DNA of 64,000 nt from Chroococcidiopsidaceae cyanobacterium CP_BM_ER_R8_30 (GTDB lineage: Bacteria > Cyanobacteriota > Cyanobacteriia > Cyanobacteriales > Chroococcidiopsidaceae), in the NCBI GenBank assembly GCA_019244235.1, contig JAFASY010000075.1, forward strand, positions 1 to 64,000. The letters are read 5' to 3'. This document shows, piece by piece, positions 29,098 to 38,165 of this stretch. Positions within the stretch are counted from its first letter, which is position 1. Each line of letters starts with the position of its first letter. Both the position numbers and the translations under genes were made by a program. The notes below the pieces were generated by a model, which was not told where the DNA came from, ran no database searches, and was given only the letters and a program-made list of their open reading frames with translations.

Positions 29098-29499
29098 ATG
29101 GTATTGTCGGTTAACGAGCGAACATTTACACAAGAGGTTTTGGAGTCCCCTATTCCAGTTCTCGTGAATTTTGGTGCCCCGTGGTGCGGGCTGTGTCGTA
29201 TAATTCAGCCCCTACTGATCCAATTTCAAGCTAGCTGTGGCAACGGGGTAAAATTAGTCAACGTTAATGCCGATGACAATTTCAAACTCGCTAACACTTA
29301 TCGACTTACAACCCTACCTACGTTGATCCTGGTAGAAAAAGGTGAAGTTCGGCAACGGTTTGAGTACTTTTTGAGATCGGATGACCTGCGGCAGGCGCTG
29401 GAGGAAATTAGAATCAAGTATTCAGGCGGTCGAAAAGTCTATGCAGGCTCTCATTTGAGCCCATCTAGAACAGCAGAGTGGGAGTGTCGCTCTGCCTAA
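29098..29499 (+). CDS. Thioredoxin-like protein with WCGLC active site
   Basis: A 133-residue protein. Residues 1-105 are a thioredoxin fold, with FGAPWCGLCRII carrying the redox pair Cys30 and Cys33 and LTTLPTLILVEKG supplying the cis-proline loop. The active site reads WCGLC instead of WCGPC; the Pro-to-Leu change should shift the redox potential. A basic tail of about 28 residues (SGGRKVYAGSHLSP) follows and contains one more cysteine near the end. The ATG is at 29098, with CAGGGGG upstream. It precedes ndhF by about 145 bases, with a hairpin between. Confidence 0.88.
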   Translation: MVLSVNERTFTQEVLESPIPVLVNFGAPWCGLCRIIQPLLIQFQASCGNGVKLVNVNADDNFKLANTYRLTTLPTLILVEKGEVRQRFEYFLRSDDLRQALEEIRIKYSGGRKVYAGSHLSPSRTAEWECRSA

Positions 29500-29523
29500 T
29501 CAAAGACCTCACGCGTAAAATAC

Positions 29524-29607
29524 TGTTAACAGATGTTTACTTACCCCACCCAGATCTACTTGGTGGGGTAGTTTATGGGAAAAAGTCTGTGTCACAATTG
29601 TTAACAG
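29524..29607 (+). promoter_or_regulatory. Repeated TGTTAACAG sites upstream of ndhF
   Basis: TGTTAACAG occurs at 29524-29532 and again at 29599-29607, 75 bases apart, both in the short region before ndhF. Each contains the palindrome TGTTAACA, and the first extends to CTGTTAACAG. Two same-oriented copies of a dyad in a promoter region suggest a regulator site, but the regulator is unknown. Confidence 0.35.
29542..29570 (+). terminator. Hairpin between the thioredoxin gene and ndhF
   Basis: TACCCCACC (29542-29550) and GGTGGGGTA (29562-29570) form a perfect 9-bp stem with an 11-base loop, about 43 bases after the thioredoxin stop codon, followed by GTTTATG. A probable terminator separating it from the ndhF transcript. 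Confidence 0.6.
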
Positions 29608-29645
29608 TTTAGACACGTGAAGAATTCTAAAAGTAGGCGGCAGTG

Positions 29646-31721
29646 ATGGAAGCAATCTACCAGTATGCCTGGCTAATCCCGGTATTACCTCTGGTCGGGG
29701 CGATGCTAGTTGGTCTGGGATTGATCTCATTGAATCGGGCGACAAATCATCTGCGCTCACTCAACGCAGTGCTGATCATCTCCCTCTTAGGAATATCAAT
29801 GGGTCTGTCTTTAGCCTTGCTCTGGAGCCAAATTCAAGGACACGCGCCCTATACCCGTACCCTAGAATGGGCAGCGGCAGGAAATTTTCACCTAAGTATG
29901 GGCTATACCATTGACCATTTGACAGCTCTGATGCTGGCAATCGTAACCACTGTTGCTTTGTTGGTTATGGTATACACAGACGGCTACATGGCTCACGACC
30001 CTGGATACGTGCGCTTCTATGCCTATCTGAGCTTGTTCAGCTCCTCGATGCTAGGACTAGTCGTCAGCCCAAATTTGGTGCAGATCTATATTTTCTGGGA
30101 GCTAGTGGGGATGTGCTCGTACCTGCTAGTAGGTTTTTGGTACGACCGGAAGGCAGCGGCGGATGCCGCTCAGAAGGCTTTTGTGGTCAACCGGGTAGGA
30201 GACTTTGGGCTATTACTGGGTATCCTCGGACTCTATTGGGCAACAGGGAGCTTTGAGTTTGAAGTTATAGGCGATCGCCTACAATCTTTGGTCCAATCTG
30301 GCGCTCTAGCAAGTGGTTTCGCTGTCCTGTTTGCAGTACTGGTGTTTTTAGGTCCTGTAGCCAAGTCAGCACAATTTCCTCTACATGTCTGGCTACCCGA
30401 TGCAATGGAGGGTCCGACCCCCATCTCGGCGCTGATCCACGCTGCAACGATGGTGGCAGCGGGAGTCTTCCTAATTGCACGAATGTACCCAGTCTTTGAA
30501 GACGTACCAGCGGCTATGAATGTCATTGCCTTTACTGGGGCATTCACAGCCTTCTTAGGCGCAACTATTGCCATTACCCAAAATGACATTAAAAAGGGTT
30601 TGGCTTACTCTACAATTTCTCAGCTGGGCTATATGGTGATGGCCATGGGAGTGGGTGCCTACACGGCAGGGTTATTTCACCTCATGACCCACGCCTACTT
30701 TAAGGCAATGCTGTTCCTCTGCTCCGGTTCTGTCATTCATGGGATGGAATCAGTTGTTGGTCATGACCCAGCCTTAGCTCAGAATATGCAGCTGATGGGG
30801 GGGCTGCGCAAGTATATGCCAGCGACGGCAATAACTTTCTTAATTGGAACTCTTGCTATCAGTGGCATCCCACCCTTTGCAGGCTTTTGGTCAAAAGATG
30901 AAATTTTGGGAAGTACGTTTGCTGTTAACCCGGTACTCTGGGGAGTGGGCTGGCTCACAGCAGGAATTACAGCTTTTTACATGTTCCGAATGTACTTCTT
31001 GACTTTTGAAGGCAAATTCCGAGGGAATGAGATATCTATCCGGCATCAGCTCAAGGCAGCAGCTCATGGTTTGACTGAAGAGCTTGAACCCGCTACAGCT
31101 TTTGGTCCTGGGGCAATGGATAAAAGAGAACTAGCAGCTACTGCCCATAAAACCCACGGTCACAGTGAGCATCCCCACGAGTCGCCTTGGACAATGACTC
31201 TGCCTTTGGTGTTGCTAGCAATACCTTCGGTCCTGATTGGTTTTGTCGGGACGCCGTTTGCCAACTACTTTGAAGCGTTCATCTATCCTCCCGGTGAGAC
31301 AGTCATGGAATTGGCGTCGCAAGCCGAATCCTTCGACTTGAAAGAATTTTTGATTATGGGGGGGAGTTCCGTAGGAATTGCGCTGATTGGAATTACCCTG
31401 GCATCACTCATGTACTTGGGTCACACAATCAATCCAGCAGCGATTGCGGCGAAGATTGAGCCTCTATATCAGCTCTCACTGCATAAGTGGTACTTTGACG
31501 AGATTTACCATCAGGTTTTTGTCCTAGGAATCCGTCGTCTAGCTAGACAAGTCATGGAAGTTGACTTTCGGGTGGTTGATGGCGCAGTCAATCTGACAGG
31601 CTTTTTTACCTTGGTGAGTGGCGAAGGGCTGAAGTACATAGAAAATGGTCGTGCACAGTTCTATGCCTTGATTGTGTTTGGTGCAGTACTGGCCTTGGTG
31701 ATTGTTTTTGGGGTTACCTAA
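29646..31721 (+). CDS. ndhF: NAD(P)H-quinone oxidoreductase subunit 5 (NdhF)
   Basis: The large proton-pumping subunit NdhF of cyanobacterial NDH-1 in the thylakoid membrane. The 691 residues hold about 16 hydrophobic segments, the conserved antiporter-type motifs [35 protein letters not shown] and [20 protein letters not shown], and a C-terminal lateral helix region. The His-rich loop [12 protein letters not shown] (about residue 500) is typical of this family. Pairing with ndhD1 two bases downstream supports the NdhF1/NdhD1 respiratory and cyclic-flow form rather than the CO2-uptake form. Start: ATG at 29646, with GTG one codon before. Confidence 0.94.
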   Translation: MEAIYQYAWLIPVLPLVGAMLVGLGLISLNRATNHLRSLNAVLIISLLGISMGLSLALLWSQIQGHAPYTRTLEWAAAGNFHLSMGYTIDHLTALMLAIVTTVALLVMVYTDGYMAHDPGYVRFYAYLSLFSSSMLGLVVSPNLVQIYIFWELVGMCSYLLVGFWYDRKAAADAAQKAFVVNRVGDFGLLLGILGLYWATGSFEFEVIGDRLQSLVQSGALASGFAVLFAVLVFLGPVAKSAQFPLHVWLPDAMEGPTPISALIHAATMVAAGVFLIARMYPVFEDVPAAMNVIAFTGAFTAFLGATIAITQNDIKKGLAYSTISQLGYMVMAMGVGAYTAGLFHLMTHAYFKAMLFLCSGSVIHGMESVVGHDPALAQNMQLMGGLRKYMPATAITFLIGTLAISGIPPFAGFWSKDEILGSTFAVNPVLWGVGWLTAGITAFYMFRMYFLTFEGKFRGNEISIRHQLKAAAHGLTEELEPATAFGPGAMDKRELAATAHKTHGHSEHPHESPWTMTLPLVLLAIPSVLIGFVGTPFANYFEAFIYPPGETVMELASQAESFDLKEFLIMGGSSVGIALIGITLASLMYLGHTINPAAIAAKIEPLYQLSLHKWYFDEIYHQVFVLGIRRLARQVMEVDFRVVDGAVNLTGFFTLVSGEGLKYIENGRAQFYALIVFGAVLALVIVFGVT

Positions 31722-31723
31722 AT

Positions 31724-33310
31724 ATGGCAAATTTTCCTTGGCTCACTACGATTATCCTGTTTCCTATTGTGGCAGCGCTGTTGATTCCGTTGCCGTTCTT
31801 TCCTGATAAAGATGGCAGGACAGTGCGCTGGTATGCCCTAGCTGTCGGGCTAATTGATTTTGCATTGATTGTTTATGCTTTTTACACTCAGTACGACTTC
31901 GATCAGTCAGGGCTGCAACTGGTAGAGAGCTACTCCTGGATTCCTCAGCTCGATCTGAAATGGTCGGTAGGAGCAGATGGCGTATCCATGCCTCTGATTA
32001 TTCTGACTGGATTTATCACGACGCTAGCGATTTTAGCGGCATGGCCTGTGACACTGAAGCCAAAGCTGTTCTACTTCTTGATGTTGGCAATGTACGGCGG
32101 TCAGATTGCGGTATTTGCTGTCCAGGATATGCTGGTGTTCTTCCTGGCATGGGAGCTAGAACTTGTGCCAGTGTACTTTCTCCTCTCAATTTGGGGAGGT
32201 AAAAAGCGGCAGTATGCAGCGACAAAGTTCATTCTCTACACCGCTGGAGGGTCGCTATTTATTCTAGTGGCGGCTCTAATGATGGCGTTCTATGGGGATA
32301 CAGTAACATTTGATATGCGGGCGATCGCTGATAAAGATTACGCCCTCAATTTCCAACTGTGGGTTTATGCTGGTTTCTTAATTTCCTACGGTGTCAAGCT
32401 CCCAATTTTTCCCTTGCATACCTGGTTACCAGATGCCCACGGCGAGGCAACAGCCCCAGTCCATATGCTGCTGGCAGGAATTCTGCTGAAAATGGGTGGG
32501 TATGCTTTGATTCGGATGAATGCGGGAATGTTGCCAGATGCCCATGCTTACTTTGCACCAGTGTTGGTAATTTTGGGAATTGTTAATATCATCTACGCTG
32601 CTCTCACCTCGTTCGCCCAGCGTAACCTGAAGCGGAAGATAGCATACTCCTCAATTTCCCACATGGGGTTTGTGCTGATTGGTATTGCTTCATTCACTGA
32701 TTTGGGTTTGAGTGGTGCAGTTCTGCAAATGGTTTCCCATGGGTTGATTGGGGCGAGTTTATTTTTCTTAGTGGGAGCCACATATGACCGCACTCATACC
32801 CTAATGCTAGATGAAATGGGAGGAGTCGGGCAGAAGATGGGTAAAATCTTTGCCATGTTTACCACCTGTTCGCTCGCATCTTTGGCATTGCCAGGAATGA
32901 GTGGGTTTGTGGCAGAGTTAATGGTGTTTGTCGGCTTTTCCAATAGTGATGCTTACAATCCTACCTTCAAGTTAATTGTGGTTCTCTTGATGGCAGTTGG
33001 GGTAATTCTAACGCCAATCTATCTGCTGTCGATGCTGCGAGAAATTTTCTACGGGGCAGAGAACAAACAGTTAACTTCCCATGAAGCCCTAGTAGATGCA
33101 GAACCGCGAGAGGTGTTTATCATTGCCTGTCTATTGGTGCCAATCATCGGGATAGGTTTGTATCCCAAGCTGTTGACTCAGGTTTATGACTCTACAACCT
33201 TACAGCTGACAGCACGGCTACGGGACTCAGTACCAGCGTTGGCTAGTCGGCGGCAGGTACCAACGGTGTCATTTCAAGCACCAGAGCTGAGCGCTAGGCA
33301 GCAGGGTTAA
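31724..33310 (+). CDS. ndhD: NAD(P)H-quinone oxidoreductase subunit 4 (NdhD)
   Basis: NdhD, a second antiporter-like proton-pumping subunit of NDH-1. The 528 residues contain about 14 membrane segments, with [38 protein letters not shown] and [18 protein letters not shown] as diagnostic motifs. The ATG at 31724 comes two bases after the ndhF stop, so the two are almost certainly co-transcribed and coupled. As with ndhF, the arrangement suggests the D1/F1 pair. A 12-bp hairpin starts eight bases after the stop. Confidence 0.95.
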   Translation: MANFPWLTTIILFPIVAALLIPLPFFPDKDGRTVRWYALAVGLIDFALIVYAFYTQYDFDQSGLQLVESYSWIPQLDLKWSVGADGVSMPLIILTGFITTLAILAAWPVTLKPKLFYFLMLAMYGGQIAVFAVQDMLVFFLAWELELVPVYFLLSIWGGKKRQYAATKFILYTAGGSLFILVAALMMAFYGDTVTFDMRAIADKDYALNFQLWVYAGFLISYGVKLPIFPLHTWLPDAHGEATAPVHMLLAGILLKMGGYALIRMNAGMLPDAHAYFAPVLVILGIVNIIYAALTSFAQRNLKRKIAYSSISHMGFVLIGIASFTDLGLSGAVLQMVSHGLIGASLFFLVGATYDRTHTLMLDEMGGVGQKMGKIFAMFTTCSLASLALPGMSGFVAELMVFVGFSNSDAYNPTFKLIVVLLMAVGVILTPIYLLSMLREIFYGAENKQLTSHEALVDAEPREVFIIACLLVPIIGIGLYPKLLTQVYDSTTLQLTARLRDSVPALASRRQVPTVSFQAPELSARQQG

Positions 33311-33318
33311 AAGAGGCA

Positions 33319-33356
33319 GGGAGTTCGACAAAACCTAAAGATAATGTCGAATTCCC
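33319..33356. repeat. 12-bp hairpin after ndhD
   Basis: GGGAGTTCGACA (33319-33330) pairs with TGTCGAATTCCC (33345-33356) over 12 positions, one of them a G-T wobble, around a 14-base loop. It begins eight bases past the ndhD stop. It may end the ndhFD transcript, or it may be the left-end hairpin of the IS200/IS605-like remnant that follows. No T run is present. Confidence 0.5.
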
Positions 33357-33674
33357 AGATCCAATTTCCGGTGAGCTATCTTAAATGGAGCGAGAGGACT
33401 CCCGTTACACCGAAGGTTAACAGGAGACGGGCAGTTGCTTTCCGACGCAAGGCGCAGGAACGCACCGCCCTCATGAATCGCGACCAGCCAACAAATCGAG
33501 CGTAAGCGACCCGTTTCTTGGTATGATATAATACAAGAGCCATGCGCCCAGATGCGCCTAGGGAGCAAGATTGGTGTTCTCGCCAGACAACTCGCATCAC
33601 CAAAGTAAAATACCGGAAAACCGGGGGGTCGAACGTTGTGAATGAGATGACGATACATATGAATAAGCATTTTG
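33357..33674. other. Gene-free part of the ndhD-fba interval
   Basis: No believable gene. A promoter-like TTGGTATGATATAATACAAG lies near 33519-33538 and is of the kind seen before tnpB genes, followed by an ATG frame that soon meets stops. CCGG-AAAA-CCGG near 33613 is a small hairpin. A 155-codon minus-strand frame crosses the interval, but its product resembles nothing. Probably the decayed body of a mobile element. Confidence 0.4.
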
Positions 33675-33846
33675 ATGTCTGCTGTCGGGCAGCCAGTGGA
33701 CGTTAAACAGTTGCTTGTGAAGGGGAATCTGTCGGGGTCAGATCCGTTGGGAGTACGCTGTACGTTTGTACCAACGTGGGCTAGATAAACCCGTTGAAAC
33801 AAGAATCTCCCACTATACCCGCTCGTGTTAGTGGTGAGAGTGTCAA
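33675..33846 (+). ncRNA. TnpB-type guide RNA (reRNA) and right end of an IS200/IS605-like remnant
   Basis: The last 75 bases match the conserved right end of cyanobacterial IS605-group tnpB elements as I know it. CAACG(T)GGG at 33772-33780 pairs with CCCGTTG at 33790-33796; then AAACAAGAA; then TCTCCCACTA (33806-33815) pairs with TAGTGGTGAGA (33829-33839), one bulge; then GTGTCAA. In active elements this region is both the 3' end of tnpB and the scaffold of its guide RNA, with the guide taken from the flank, here starting about 33847. The preceding frame (about 33675-33787) ends VPTWAR and may be the last tnpB codons. No intact tnpB exists in the window. Confidence 0.55.
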
Positions 33847-33923
33847 AAAGTATCTTAAGATTGTCATAAGAATTGAGCTGTTCTTTAAAGGATCAGCTAA
33901 CAACCAGATTAGGAGGACTATCT

Positions 33924-35006
33924 ATGGCGCTCGTACCAATGCGGCTGCTACTGGATCATGCGGCTGAGAATGGTTACGGTATCGCAGCTTATAACGTGAA
34001 TAACATGGAGCAGATTCAAGCCATTATGCAGGCTGCCCATGAGACCGATAGCCCTGTGATTTTGCAAGCCTCTCGTGGTGCACGTAAGTATGCTGGTGAG
34101 AACTTTCTGCGCCATTTGATTTTGGCAGCGGTGGAGACTTACCCCCATATTCCCATCGCGATGCACCAAGATCATGGCAATAGCCCATCTACCTGCTACT
34201 CTGCTGTTCGTCATGGGTTCACCAGTGTCATGATGGATGGTTCTTTGGAGGCAGATGCCAAAACTCCAGCTAGCTATGAGTACAACGTTGCAGTGACAAG
34301 CGAAGTTGTGAAAGTAGCTCACGCCGTTGGTGTGAGTGTGGAAGGTGAACTCGGTTGCTTGGGTTCTCTAGAGACTGGTATGGGCGATAAGGAAGACGGT
34401 CACGGAGCAGAAGGGATTTTAACCCATGACCAGTTGTTAACTGACCCAGACCAAGCTGTAGACTTTGTGGAGCAAACTCAGGTCGATGCTTTGGCAGTTG
34501 CTATCGGCACTAGCCATGGCGCGTACAAGTTTACCCGCAAGCCGACTGGGGAAATTTTGGCGATCAGTCGGATTGAGGAAATTCACAGCCGCCTGCCAAA
34601 CACTCACCTAGTTATGCATGGTTCGTCCTCAGTCCCAGAAGACCTAATTGCTATCATTAACAAGCATGGTGGTCAAATTCCTGAGACTTATGGCGTGCCA
34701 GTTGAAGAAATCCAGAAAGGGATCAAGAGTGGTGTTCGTAAGGTAAATATTGATACAGACAACCGTTTGGCAATCACTGCTGCAGTTCGCGAGGCTCTGA
34801 TTAAAGACCCGAAGGAGTTCGATCCCCGTCACTTCCTCAAGCCTTCAATTAAGTACATGCAGAAGGTTTGTGCAGAACGCTATCAAGCGTTTGGCTCTGC
34901 TAGTCAAGGCAGCAAGATTAAGCAGCTTAACTTGGATGAGTTTGCTGCTAAATATGCTAAGGGTGAGTTGAATGCTGTCACTAAGAAGACAGCTGTGAAG
35001 GTCTAA
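33924..35006 (+). CDS. fba: Class II fructose-bisphosphate aldolase
   Basis: The zinc-dependent aldolase of the Calvin cycle and glycolysis, which interconverts fructose-1,6-bisphosphate with glyceraldehyde-3-P and dihydroxyacetone-P (and sedoheptulose-bisphosphate in cyanobacteria). The 360 residues show the metal and substrate motifs [10 protein letters not shown] (about 78-87), [20 protein letters not shown] and [10 protein letters not shown], and [13 protein letters not shown] for phosphate. The ATG at 33924 has AGGAGGA (33911-33917) seven bases upstream, so the 17-codon extension of the frame is not used. The Calvin-type CbbA group is the best match. A second, class I aldolase is at 48.4 kb. 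Confidence 0.95.
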   Translation: MALVPMRLLLDHAAENGYGIAAYNVNNMEQIQAIMQAAHETDSPVILQASRGARKYAGENFLRHLILAAVETYPHIPIAMHQDHGNSPSTCYSAVRHGFTSVMMDGSLEADAKTPASYEYNVAVTSEVVKVAHAVGVSVEGELGCLGSLETGMGDKEDGHGAEGILTHDQLLTDPDQAVDFVEQTQVDALAVAIGTSHGAYKFTRKPTGEILAISRIEEIHSRLPNTHLVMHGSSSVPEDLIAIINKHGGQIPETYGVPVEEIQKGIKSGVRKVNIDTDNRLAITAAVREALIKDPKEFDPRHFLKPSIKYMQKVCAERYQAFGSASQGSKIKQLNLDEFAAKYAKGELNAVTKKTAVKV

Positions 35007-35076
35007 TAAGAAGGCAGAGGGCAGAGGGCAGAAGGATGATGCTTGCTACCCTTTGCTTTTCTTAGTCGATCCTCTT

Positions 35077-35889
35077 CTAGAAAAAGACGCGATGTTTCAG
35101 GGAGGGCATCTGACGACGAATTTGTTCTAGGCGTGCTGGGTCGATTTCTGCGATCGCAACTCCTGGCATATCACCCGCATCTGCCAGCACAACACCCCAA
35201 GGGTCTATGATTGTGGCATGTCCATGGGACTGCCGCAGGGCGTAATGTTGACCAGTTTGAGCTGGGGCAATAACGTAGCAAGTGTTTTCAATTGCTCTGG
35301 CTTGGAGTAGAACTTGCCAGTGGTCTTTGCCAGTGTAGGCGGTGAAAGCGGCTGGAACAAGTAGGATTTCTGCTCCCATGTGCGATAAGTGGCGGTAAAG
35401 TTCGGGGAACCTGATGTCGTAGCATACTGAGAGCCCCAAATTTCCCAAATCTTTATCAGCATAAACTGAAGGTTTTTGGGTACCAGCCATCACTGTACTT
35501 GATTCTCTATAAGTGTTGCCATCGGGCAAGTCCACATCAAATAGATGGACTTTCTGATAACGGCAAACCTCCTGACCGTTGGGGTCGATGAGTAAAGCAG
35601 TGTTATAAACTTTGTGGGCATCGACTGGAACGGGAAAGCCACCACCAAAAACCGCAATCTGAAAGCGCTGAGCCATAGTTTTGAGGAATTGCTCACTTTC
35701 AGAGGCGATCAGAGCAGCATGCGCAACCTTGTAGCTCTCCGTACCTAGGAAGGAGAAGTTTTCGGGCAAGGCCACCAATTTAGCACCCTGCCGCGCCGCT
35801 AGTTCAATTAGTTCTTCAGCCTGTGCCAAATTTTTTTTCAGATCAGGTAAGCTAGTCATTTGGATGGCAGCAGCAAGATAAGAATTCAT
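35077..35889 (-). CDS. Nitrilase-superfamily amidase (Nit1-like)
   Basis: A 270-residue carbon-nitrogen hydrolase with the complete catalytic triad: Glu43 (ALPENFSFLG), Lys113 (RYQKVHLFDVD) and Cys156 (LSVCYDIRFPELYR). The sequence resembles the Nit1/deaminated-glutathione amidase or omega-amidase branch, which repairs keto-acid amide side products; the exact substrate is unproven. Its ATG at 35887-35889 overlaps the stop of the hybrid kinase gene in an ATGA, so the two are translationally coupled on one transcript even though no functional link is obvious. Confidence 0.9.
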   Translation of the reverse strand: MNSYLAAAIQMTSLPDLKKNLAQAEELIELAARQGAKLVALPENFSFLGTESYKVAHAALIASESEQFLKTMAQRFQIAVFGGGFPVPVDAHKVYNTALLIDPNGQEVCRYQKVHLFDVDLPDGNTYRESSTVMAGTQKPSVYADKDLGNLGLSVCYDIRFPELYRHLSHMGAEILLVPAAFTAYTGKDHWQVLLQARAIENTCYVIAPAQTGQHYALRQSHGHATIIDPWGVVLADAGDMPGVAIAEIDPARLEQIRRQMPSLKHRVFF

Positions 35890-37919
35890 GATTTATTAGT
35901 TGGAAATTGAGGGATAGAAGTACAATTGGCAACGACTGCAATGAGTGCACTTGGCTCAACTGGTTTAGGCAAATGCATTTGAAAACCAGCTGAAAGGGCT
36001 TTCAGCCGCTCCTCATTGCTGGTGTATGCTGATAGTGCGATCACTGGAATTTTTTCTCCTCGCTCTGCCTCCAAAGCTTTCACTTGGTGAATCAGGTCAT
36101 ATCCATTCTCATCTGGCAGATCCAAATCACTGATTAATATATCTAAACTCAATTGCTTGAGTAACTTAAGCGCCTCACTGACTGTTGATACGGCCGTCAC
36201 CTTAGCCCCACATTGCTCTAGCGCTGCGGTGAGAACGTCGCGAGTATCAGCATCATCATCGACCACCAGCACTTGTAGACTCTCGATCGAAGGGAGGATA
36301 ATTCCGGCTCCATTAGGCTTCGCTTTAACTTGCTCCGTCTCACTTGTCTCTAACCGACACTGTGTGAGCAGCAGCTCTACAGTAAACGTAGCCCCTCGCC
36401 CTTCTCCCTCACTGTTTACATAAACTTTTCCATTATGCAGTTCCACTAAGTGGTGAACGATTGCTAAGCCCAGTCCCAATCCACCATGTGACCTTGTTGA
36501 TGTGCTATCAGCTTGACGAAAGCGCTCAAATACATGAGGGAGAAAGTCTGGACTAATACCGATACCTGTATCCCTGACCCGAATTTGGGCGTAGGAATCC
36601 ATTTGCTGCAGCTGCACCTCTACCTTGCCGCCCTGGGGTGTGAACTTAATTGCATTAGTTAGGAGGTTCCAGACAACTTGCTGCAAGCGATCTGGATCGC
36701 CTGAGACTAGCCCCATAGAAGAGTCAAGTTCAAGGACTAATTGAATCGCCTTAGCCTCTGCAACTGGACGTACAGTATCTATTGCTGCCTCGATCACGGG
36801 TTTTAGGTTAACTGGGCAGAGATTCAGCTGCAGCTTGCCCTGAATGATTCGCGAAACATCTAAGATATCTTCAATCAACTGTGCCTGTAGCTTGGCATTA
36901 CGTTCAATTGTTTCCAGCGCCTTAGCAGTGGTATTTTCATCAAACTTTTTTGTCCGTAGCAGTCGAGCCCAGCCTAGCATCGAGTTGAGCGGCGTCCGCA
37001 GTTCATGGGAAAGTGTTGCCAGAAACTCATCCTTCATCCGGTTTGCCGTCTCAGCTTCCTGTCGTGCTACCTGTTCGTGGATGAATCGACTACGTGCTTC
37101 CTCAGCCTGCTTGCGATTAGTGATATCACTGCTAATTTCAAGAATTGCGGTTGCCTCGCCATTCTCGTCTCGCTGCAAAGCCCAACGGCTAGCCACTGCA
37201 ATCTGGGTACCGTCCCGTTTAGTGTGAACAAGTTCTCCTTCCCAACGACCTGTACAGATCAATTCAGTTTCGACCTTTGCTATGGGTTCTGGAAATTGTG
37301 TATGTAGGAGCTGATGGGAGTTGTTTCCCATTACCTCTGCTCTTGTCCAACCATACATCTCCTCTGCCCCGTTGTTCCAAAACACAATCTCGCCGTCAAT
37401 ATCGCGAACCAGAATCGCATCATGAGCGAGATCCAGTAGTTGCGCTTGCTTGCGTAACGTCGCCGCCTGTCGCCTGAGTTCAGTATTGGCAGTGGCAAGT
37501 TGAGCTGCTTGTCGTTTGACTTCTTCTGTCTTCCTAAATAGGTCAACAAATACAGTTACCTTCGATTTCAAAATCTCTGGCTCAATTGGTTTAAGTAGGT
37601 AGTCTACAGCACCCAAAGCATATCCTTTGAATACTAATGATTCGTTCGTGCTAAATGCCGTTAGGAAAATGATGGGTGTGTGTCGCGACTTCTCTCGTTC
37701 ACGAATCAATGTTGCTGTTTCAAATCCATCCATTCCTGGCATTTGGACATCGAGCAGAATGACAGCAAAATCTTGATTAAGCAGACATCTCAAAGCCTCT
37801 TTACCAGAATTTGCCGTGACTAGATTCTGTCCTAGGCTAGATAATGTAGCCTCTAAAGCCAGCAGATTTTCTGGATAGTCGTCAACTAGGAGGACATTAA
37901 CTTTCTGTTCGGAAGGCAT
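35886..37919 (-). CDS. Hybrid sensor histidine kinase with two receiver domains
   Basis: A 677-residue cytoplasmic kinase. Order: receiver domain (1-125, phospho-acceptor Asp57 in LLDVQMPGMDGFE), coiled coil (about 130-160), PAS domain (about 160-280, FWNNGAEEMYGWTRAEVMG), HisKA with the phosphorylated His near 304 in ATLSHELRTPLNSM, HATPase (NLLTNAIKFTPQGG, RVRDTGIGIS, GGLGLGLAIVHHLVELHNG), and a C-terminal receiver (Asp near 597, ISDLDLPDENGYDL). There are no membrane segments, so input comes through the first receiver or PAS. The ATG at 37917-37919 (MPSEQKVNVLLVDDY) is preferred to an upstream TTG. No matching regulator gene is adjacent. Confidence 0.93.
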   Translation of the reverse strand: MPSEQKVNVLLVDDYPENLLALEATLSSLGQNLVTANSGKEALRCLLNQDFAVILLDVQMPGMDGFETATLIREREKSRHTPIIFLTAFSTNESLVFKGYALGAVDYLLKPIEPEILKSKVTVFVDLFRKTEEVKRQAAQLATANTELRRQAATLRKQAQLLDLAHDAILVRDIDGEIVFWNNGAEEMYGWTRAEVMGNNSHQLLHTQFPEPIAKVETELICTGRWEGELVHTKRDGTQIAVASRWALQRDENGEATAILEISSDITNRKQAEEARSRFIHEQVARQEAETANRMKDEFLATLSHELRTPLNSMLGWARLLRTKKFDENTTAKALETIERNAKLQAQLIEDILDVSRIIQGKLQLNLCPVNLKPVIEAAIDTVRPVAEAKAIQLVLELDSSMGLVSGDPDRLQQVVWNLLTNAIKFTPQGGKVEVQLQQMDSYAQIRVRDTGIGISPDFLPHVFERFRQADSTSTRSHGGLGLGLAIVHHLVELHNGKVYVNSEGEGRGATFTVELLLTQCRLETSETEQVKAKPNGAGIILPSIESLQVLVVDDDADTRDVLTAALEQCGAKVTAVSTVSEALKLLKQLSLDILISDLDLPDENGYDLIHQVKALEAERGEKIPVIALSAYTSNEERLKALSAGFQMHLPKPVEPSALIAVVANCTSIPQFPTNKS

Positions 37920-37994
37920 CGTCTGGATCTGCTTCAAGGAACGGTCATAACTGTTCTAGCTTATCTTTGGCAGCGGTTATTTAGCCCTACAGCT

Positions 37995-38165
37995 ATGGCA
38001 TATCCATCTTCTCACCTAATTGTGGACTTACAAACTACGACTAAAAAGCGAGAGATCTCCTCTAGCGGTAGTACAGAGTCTACAGCTACAGCCGTTATCG
38101 CAGCAGGTGGCATAGTGGCACTTTCTGCTGTCTGCGGTTCCTGTACTACTACGTTTAACTTCTAA
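37995..38165 (+). CDS. Small 56-residue Cys-containing ORF, possible peptide precursor
   Basis: An ATG-to-TAA frame of 56 codons on the plus strand between the divergently placed kinase gene and ureF. The N-terminal half is polar (LIVDLQTTTKKREISSSG), then a Thr/Ala/Gly-rich hydrophobic stretch (TATAVIAAGGIVALSAV), then CGSCTTTFNF at the end. A polar leader followed by a short Cys/Thr/Ser-rich tail is the general look of modified-peptide precursors, but no modifying enzyme or transporter lies near. There is no clear ribosome site, and the last 11 bases overlap the ureF 3' end on the other strand. It may be chance; not recognised as any family. Confidence 0.35.
   Translation: MAYPSSHLIVDLQTTTKKREISSSGSTESTATAVIAAGGIVALSAVCGSCTTTFNF

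Noticed and set aside
33335-33802. 155-codon minus-strand frame between ndhD and fba
   Set aside because: No recognisable protein, no ribosome site, and it lies antisense to the IS605-like right end whose features explain the conserved part.
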